From an uncultured Oscillospiraceae bacterium (GTDB lineage Bacteria; Bacillota; Clostridia; Oscillospirales; Oscillospiraceae), in assembly GCA_944385455.1 (NCBI GenBank), contig CALWXI010000196.1, forward strand, positions 1-8,047: a stretch of DNA of 8,047 nt, given 5' to 3'. The notes under the pieces are model-generated. The model was not told the origin of the DNA and made no database searches. It was given only the letters and a program-made list of their open reading frames with translations. Each line of letters starts with the position of its first letter. The first letter of the stretch is position 1. The position numbers and the translations under genes are program-made. Below are positions 4,921 through 8,047 of the stretch, piece after piece.

Positions 4921-6177
4921 TCAGGCAACGGGGAGGCCCGTGAGGTACCGGCGCACCACATCCAGTGCATGATTGGCCGCCAGACTCTGGATGCGGTCCC
5001 GGCGGCGGCGCCCGGCGTCCACCCGGCGGCAGAAGGTGCCGGTGGGGGTATCCAGCCCGATGAACACGATTCCCACCGGGGTCCCCCGCTCGTCGGGATC
5101 GGGACCGGCGGTACCGGTGACGGAGACGGCAATATCCGCCCCGGTGATGCGCCGGGCCCCCCGGGCCATGGCTCTGGCACATTCCTCCGACACCGCGCCG
5201 CAGGCATCCAGTGTTTCCCGGGGGACCCCCAGCACCGACGCCTTCACATCCGTCCAATAGCTCACCACGCCGCCGCGGTAGACGGCGGAGGCCCCGGCCA
5301 GGGCGGTGAGGCGCTGAGCCACCAGGCCGCCAGTGCAGCTCTCGGCAGTGGCCAGGGTCCACCCCCGCTCCTTCAGAAGCCGGAAGCAGGTCTCCTCCAG
5401 GCCTTTCACATCCACACCGTACACGATATCCCCCAGCAGCGCGCACACCTGCTCCACCACGGGAGAGAGCATGGCCTCGGCCTCTGCCTGACCGGCAGCC
5501 TTGGCAGTGGCCCGGAGGCGGACTTCGGCAGGCTTGGCATAGGTGGCCAGGGTGGGATTTTCCATCCGGGCCATCTTCTCATGGAGCAGCGCATCCACGG
5601 AGGATTCTCCCATGCCGAAGGTCATGATGTCCCGGGAGACGATGACCTCCCGGGAAAGGCTCCGCAGATACGGCACCGCGCAGCGCCGCAGCATGGTCTC
5701 CATCTCGTGGGGCGGTCCCGGCAGCATCAGCACATGGACGCCGCCGGCGGAAAACGCGCAGCCCGGCGCCGTGCCCACCGGATTGTCGAACACAGTACAG
5801 CCCTCCGGCAGCATGGCCTGCTGAGCATTGTTCTCCGGCATGGGCACATGGAGCGCGGACTCGTAGAAGACCCGGATCTCCTCCAGGATATCCGGATGAA
5901 GCTCCAGAGGCTTTCCAAAGGCGGCGCAGACGGTCTGCTTGGTAAGATCATCATAGGTGGGCCCAAGACCTCCGGTGGTGATGAGGATATCCGCCCGGCG
6001 GCGGGCAATGTCCACCGCCTGGGCCAGACGCCGGGGATTGTCTCCCACCACAGTGTGCCAGAAGACATCGATGCCCAGAGCGGAGAGCGCCTGCGAGAGG
6101 GTCTGAGCGTTGGTGTTGGCGATGTTGCCCAGAAGCAGCTCGGTGCCCACGGCAATGAGTTCGGCGGTATGGGACAT
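4921..6177 (-). CDS. cinA: CinA-family protein: MoaB/MoeA-like domain plus nicotinamide-nucleotide amidase domain
   Basis: This 418-residue cytoplasmic protein has the standard two-domain CinA build. The N-terminal MoaB/MogA-like domain (about 4-170) has the family's ADP-ribose pyrophosphatase activity and shows VGTELLLGNIANTNA (10-24), TTGGLGPTYDDLTK (67-80) and PGPPHEME (153-160). The C-terminal PncC domain (about 258-415) deamidates nicotinamide mononucleotide in pyridine-nucleotide recycling. It shows AESCTGGLV (278-286), GGVVSY (302-307), GAVSEE (327-332) and SVTGTAGPD (352-360). Length and motifs are complete, with no truncation. AGGAAGG lies 7 nt before the ATG. It is 72 bp downstream of thiI, with a hairpin between them and no clear promoter of its own, so it probably depends on read-through from thiI. 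In some Firmicutes cinA is competence- or damage-induced and lies beside recA; neither context is visible here. Function is well supported by the family; regulation is unknown. Confidence 0.95.
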   Translation of the reverse strand: MSHTAELIAVGTELLLGNIANTNAQTLSQALSALGIDVFWHTVVGDNPRRLAQAVDIARRRADILITTGGLGPTYDDLTKQTVCAAFGKPLELHPDILEEIRVFYESALHVPMPENNAQQAMLPEGCTVFDNPVGTAPGCAFSAGGVHVLMLPGPPHEMETMLRRCAVPYLRSLSREVIVSRDIMTFGMGESSVDALLHEKMARMENPTLATYAKPAEVRLRATAKAAGQAEAEAMLSPVVEQVCALLGDIVYGVDVKGLEETCFRLLKERGWTLATAESCTGGLVAQRLTALAGASAVYRGGVVSYWTDVKASVLGVPRETLDACGAVSEECARAMARGARRITGADIAVSVTGTAGPDPDERGTPVGIVFIGLDTPTGTFCRRVDAGRRRRDRIQSLAANHALDVVRRYLTGLPVA

Positions 6178-6210
6178 GACGCGTCCTTCCTTTCTGCGTT
6201 CTAAAGTGAA

Positions 6211-6238
6211 CAGACGGCCGGCTCCCGCCGGCCGTCTG
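6211..6238 (-). terminator. Hairpin between thiI and cinA, likely partial terminator
   Basis: A perfect 12-bp GC-rich stem (6211-6222 with 6227-6238) has a 4-nt loop and starts 11 bp after the thiI stop codon. The minus-strand tail TTCACTTT is only moderately U-rich. Because cinA follows within 34 bp with no obvious promoter, it may lower rather than stop transcription. Confidence 0.65.
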
Positions 6239-6249
6239 AGAGGAGCTGG

Positions 6250-7455
6250 TCAGATCCGGGGGGCGTCGGTGGGCTTGATGCGCACCCAGGTCTCCCCGGC
6301 CAGAGCCTCAGCCACCAGCGCCTCCACATCCAGCGCGGCCTCCGCCTCCCGGACATCCTCCACTTTGGGACGGGTGCAGGGATGGCGCGGAGTAAAGACG
6401 GTGCAGCAGTCTTCATAGGGGAGGATGGAGGTATCGTAGGTTCCGATCTCCCTGGCCATGCGGATGATTTCCACCTTGTCCATACCGATGAGGGGCCGCA
6501 GCACCGGCAGCGCGGCCACGTCCTCGGTAACGCCCAGGGCCAGCATGGTCTGACTGGCCACCTGGCCCAGGGATTCTCCCGTAATCAAGGCGCCGGCATG
6601 GGAGCGCTGGGCCACCGCCTGGGAAAGACGCATCATAAAGCGGCGCATAATCAGGGTGAAGTATTCCTCCGGGCAGCTGCGCCGGATCTCCTCCTGGATA
6701 TGGGTGAAGGGGATGATGTGGACGATCACCCGGCCCGTCCAGGCGGTGAGCAGGCGGGCCAGCTCCAGCACCTTGTCCAGGGCCTGCTGGGAGGTATAGG
6801 GCGGGGAGACAAAGTGGACCATTTCCAGCTCCACGCCCCGGCGGGCCATCATCCAGGAGGAAACGGGGCTGTCCAGACCGCCGGAAAGCAGGCTCACCGC
6901 CCGGCCGCCCATGCCCACCGGCAGACCGCCGGCGCCGGGGACGGAGGGAGCATGGACGTAGGCGGCATGTTCCCGGATCTCCACGTATACCGTGAGATCC
7001 GGATCGTGGACGTCCACAGCAACGGCGGGAAAGGCCTCCGCCAGCAGCCCGCCCACGGCCTGGCTGATCTGAATGGACGTCATGGGGTAGGCCTTGTCCG
7101 CCCGGCGGCTCTCCACCTTGAAGGAGGAGGCGGCGGCAAAGGCGGGCGCCAGATAAGCCCTGGCCGTCCCGGCGATGGCCTCCACGGTCTTTTCGCAGGG
7201 CACCGCCCGAGCCACGGCAGCCACGCCGAAAATCTGACGGCAGGCGGCAAAGGCCGCCTCCATGTCGCACTGGTCCCCCCGGGGCTCCACATAAATGGTG
7301 CTTTGACGGACATAAATCTGAAAATCGCCGCAGTGCCTGAGACGGCGGCGGGTGTTGGACACCAGCTTATCCTCAAAGGAACGGCGGTTGAGTCCCTTCA
7401 GGACCACCTCGCCCAGCTTGAGCAGCAGCATTTCATTTTGGTGCAGCATAACCAT
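6250..7455 (-). CDS. thiI: tRNA 4-thiouridine synthase ThiI, without rhodanese domain
   Basis: ThiI uses ATP to adenylate U8 of tRNA and inserts sulfur to give 4-thiouridine; in some bacteria it also feeds sulfur to thiamine synthesis. This 401-residue form has an N-terminal ferredoxin-like domain (about 5-60, with LKLGEVVLKGLNRRSFE at 12-28), a THUMP tRNA-binding domain (about 60-168) and a PP-loop AANH domain with the ATP motif LLSGGLDSPVSSW (189-201). TGESLGQVASQT (292-303) and EDCCTVFTPRHP (348-359) follow; C350 or C351 probably corresponds to the catalytic-site Cys. It ends without the C-terminal rhodanese domain of E. coli ThiI. This is usual in Firmicutes, where a dedicated cysteine desulfurase supplies sulfur. 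No such gene is beside it here; upstream is a divergent sigma factor. GGAGG lies 4 nt before the first ATG and 10 nt before a second in-frame ATG (7449), so either start is possible. Confidence 0.95.
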   Translation of the reverse strand: MVMLHQNEMLLLKLGEVVLKGLNRRSFEDKLVSNTRRRLRHCGDFQIYVRQSTIYVEPRGDQCDMEAAFAACRQIFGVAAVARAVPCEKTVEAIAGTARAYLAPAFAAASSFKVESRRADKAYPMTSIQISQAVGGLLAEAFPAVAVDVHDPDLTVYVEIREHAAYVHAPSVPGAGGLPVGMGGRAVSLLSGGLDSPVSSWMMARRGVELEMVHFVSPPYTSQQALDKVLELARLLTAWTGRVIVHIIPFTHIQEEIRRSCPEEYFTLIMRRFMMRLSQAVAQRSHAGALITGESLGQVASQTMLALGVTEDVAALPVLRPLIGMDKVEIIRMAREIGTYDTSILPYEDCCTVFTPRHPCTRPKVEDVREAEAALDVEALVAEALAGETWVRIKPTDAPRI

Positions 7456-7490
7456 ACGGCCTCCGGATCGGTAGATTTTGAGAATGATTT

Positions 7491-7496
7491 ATTATA
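7491..7496 (-). promoter_or_regulatory. -10 box of the probable thiI promoter
   Basis: A perfect TATAAT on the minus strand is set in an AT-rich tract about 35 nt before the thiI start. At 17-bp spacing the -35 would be TTTTTC, which matches weakly. It would drive thiI and, by read-through, cinA and possibly the Cys-rich gene. Confidence 0.65.
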
Positions 7497-7525
7497 CAAT
7501 AGTTTTAAAGCAAGAAAAAGCCCTA

Positions 7526-7547
7526 TTTTCCCGGCACGCCGGGAAAA
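7526..7547. promoter_or_regulatory. 22-bp near-perfect palindrome between divergent promoters
   Basis: TTTTCCCGGC and GCCGGGAAAA form perfect 10-bp arms separated by AC. It lies upstream of both the thiI -10 and the ECF-type -35. As RNA the 2-nt centre would need the closing pairs to open to form a loop. It could be a protein-binding operator or a compact terminator-like barrier. No adjacent gene identifies a binding protein. Confidence 0.6.
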
Positions 7548-7562
7548 ATCGCCGGACCGGAG

Positions 7563-7590
7563 GTAACCTTTTTCCCTTCGGACGCATCTA
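7563..7590 (+). promoter_or_regulatory. Candidate ECF-type promoter of the sigma-factor gene
   Basis: GTAACC (7563-7568) followed by a T-run, then CATCTA (7585-7590) after 16 bp, resembles the GTAAC-type -35 and CG/TC-containing -10 used by extracytoplasmic-function sigma factors of Firmicutes. No sigma-70 promoter is visible in this strand before the gene. ECF sigma genes commonly transcribe themselves, so autoregulation is the simple reading; this is inferred from pattern only. Confidence 0.55.
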
Positions 7591-7617
7591 AAGAGGTGTG
7601 ACCGGTCATATTGCGGG

Positions 7618-7626
7618 AAGGAGGTG
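7618..7626 (+). promoter_or_regulatory. Ribosome binding site that supports a GTG start for the sigma factor
   Basis: AAGGAGGTG is close to the full anti-Shine-Dalgarno complement. It lies 10 nt before GTG at 7637 and 22 nt before the first in-frame ATG (7649), favouring the GTG. Confidence 0.75.
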
Positions 7627-7636
7627 CTGCGGAACC

Positions 7637-8047
7637 GTGGAACAAGCCATGCTGGATAAGGAGGTCTTCTGCGCCCAGGTGCTGGCGCACCAGGACGCCA
7701 TGTTCCGCACTGCCAAAGCCATCCTGCGGAAGGATGAGGATGCGGAGGACGCGGTGCAGGAGGCAATCTGCGCTGCGTACGCGGCCAGGAGCGCTCTGCG
7801 GGATCCGGAGAAATTCAAGCCCTGGATCCTGCGGATCCTCACCAACAAGTGTTACGATGTCTGCCGGCATCAGCGGCCCACCGTGGATCTGGATGTGGTG
7901 CGGGAGCATCTGCCCGCCCAGGAGCCGGACCATGTGGAGAATCTGGCGCTGTGGCAGGCGGTGATGACCCTGAGCGGCGATCTGCGGATCACGGTGACCC
8001 TCTATTATTACGACGGGCTCTCCATCCGGGAGATCAGCCGGATCCTG
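7637..8047 (+). CDS. ECF-type RNA polymerase sigma-70 factor, 3' end cut by window
   Basis: The frame is open from GTG at 7637 to the last base: 137 codons with no stop. It encodes a group 4 (extracytoplasmic function) sigma factor that directs RNA polymerase to a small stress- or envelope-type regulon. Region 2 spans about 12-80: DEDAEDAVQEAICAAY (33-48) matches the core-binding DAEDAVQE segment, and FKPWILRILTNKCYD (60-74) matches the WLYRIARN-type -10 recognition helix. A linker with PAQEPD (93-98) follows. Region 4 begins at about 103: LWQAVMTLSGDLRITVTLYYYDGLSIREISRIL (105-137) is the LP..R.v..L.yyeGLS..EIA.iL pattern, and the window ends inside its helix-turn-helix. Only some 25-40 residues should be missing. 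The ATG at 7649 is an alternative start. An anti-sigma gene, if present, would lie beyond the right edge. An ECF-like promoter upstream suggests self-activation. Confidence 0.9.
   Translation, partial: MEQAMLDKEVFCAQVLAHQDAMFRTAKAILRKDEDAEDAVQEAICAAYAARSALRDPEKFKPWILRILTNKCYDVCRHQRPTVDLDVVREHLPAQEPDHVENLALWQAVMTLSGDLRITVTLYYYDGLSIREISRIL

Noticed and set aside
4876..6204. 442-codon plus-strand open frame opposite cinA
   Set aside because: It is an exact shadow of cinA, which has complete family motifs. The antisense product is compositionally biased and has no credible start signal.
6382..7566. 394-codon plus-strand open frame opposite thiI
   Set aside because: It is a shadow of thiI and crosses the thiI promoter region. 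The His/Gly-rich translation shows no recognisable domain.
7611..7964. 117-codon frame starting at TTG 7611
   Set aside because: It overlaps the sigma factor in another frame and reads as Arg/Cys/Ser-rich nonsense, while the frame from GTG 7637 shows clear sigma regions 2 and 4.

Overview
The window is GC-rich bacterial DNA with strong AGGAGG-type ribosome binding sites. It carries a ThiI without a rhodanese domain, a guanine deaminase, a spore-surface-like protein and a clostridial-style ECF sigma factor. Together these suggest a GC-rich gut Clostridium relative (Oscillospiraceae-like: Flavonifractor, Oscillibacter, Intestinimonas and similar). The taxonomic call is inference; no rRNA or other marker gene is present.

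Layout. (1) 1-735: an AT-rich left edge, then a decayed tyrosine recombinase on the minus strand. It is broken inside its second catalytic box and fused at its 5' end to a strong hairpin, so it is probably the scar of an old integrated element. (2) 735-1978: a divergent pair, an XRE-cupin regulator (minus) and a LysE/EamB-type amino-acid exporter (plus). They share a 107-bp spacer with a perfect-consensus sigma-70 promoter, a 14-bp perfect palindrome and a 14-nt direct repeat. This is a self-contained regulator-exporter module. (3) 1983-3254: guanine deaminase (minus), converging on the exporter with 4 bp between stop codons. (4) 3442-4200: a ZIP-family metal transporter (plus), divergent from the deaminase across a hairpin-rich spacer. 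(5) 4268-7455: three minus-strand genes transcribed in the order thiI, cinA, then a small Cys-rich protein with a vestigial collagen-like segment. A hairpin lies after thiI and a bidirectional terminator lies after the last gene. (6) 7637-8047: the start of an ECF sigma factor (plus), cut by the window edge, with an ECF-type promoter upstream that suggests autoregulation.

Most of the window is ordinary chromosomal housekeeping or accessory content. I found no CRISPR array, rRNA, convincing tRNA, complete insertion sequence or defence system. The items most worth a second look are the exporter operator region, the small Cys-rich spore-surface-like protein, and the ECF promoter with its adjacent 22-bp palindrome.
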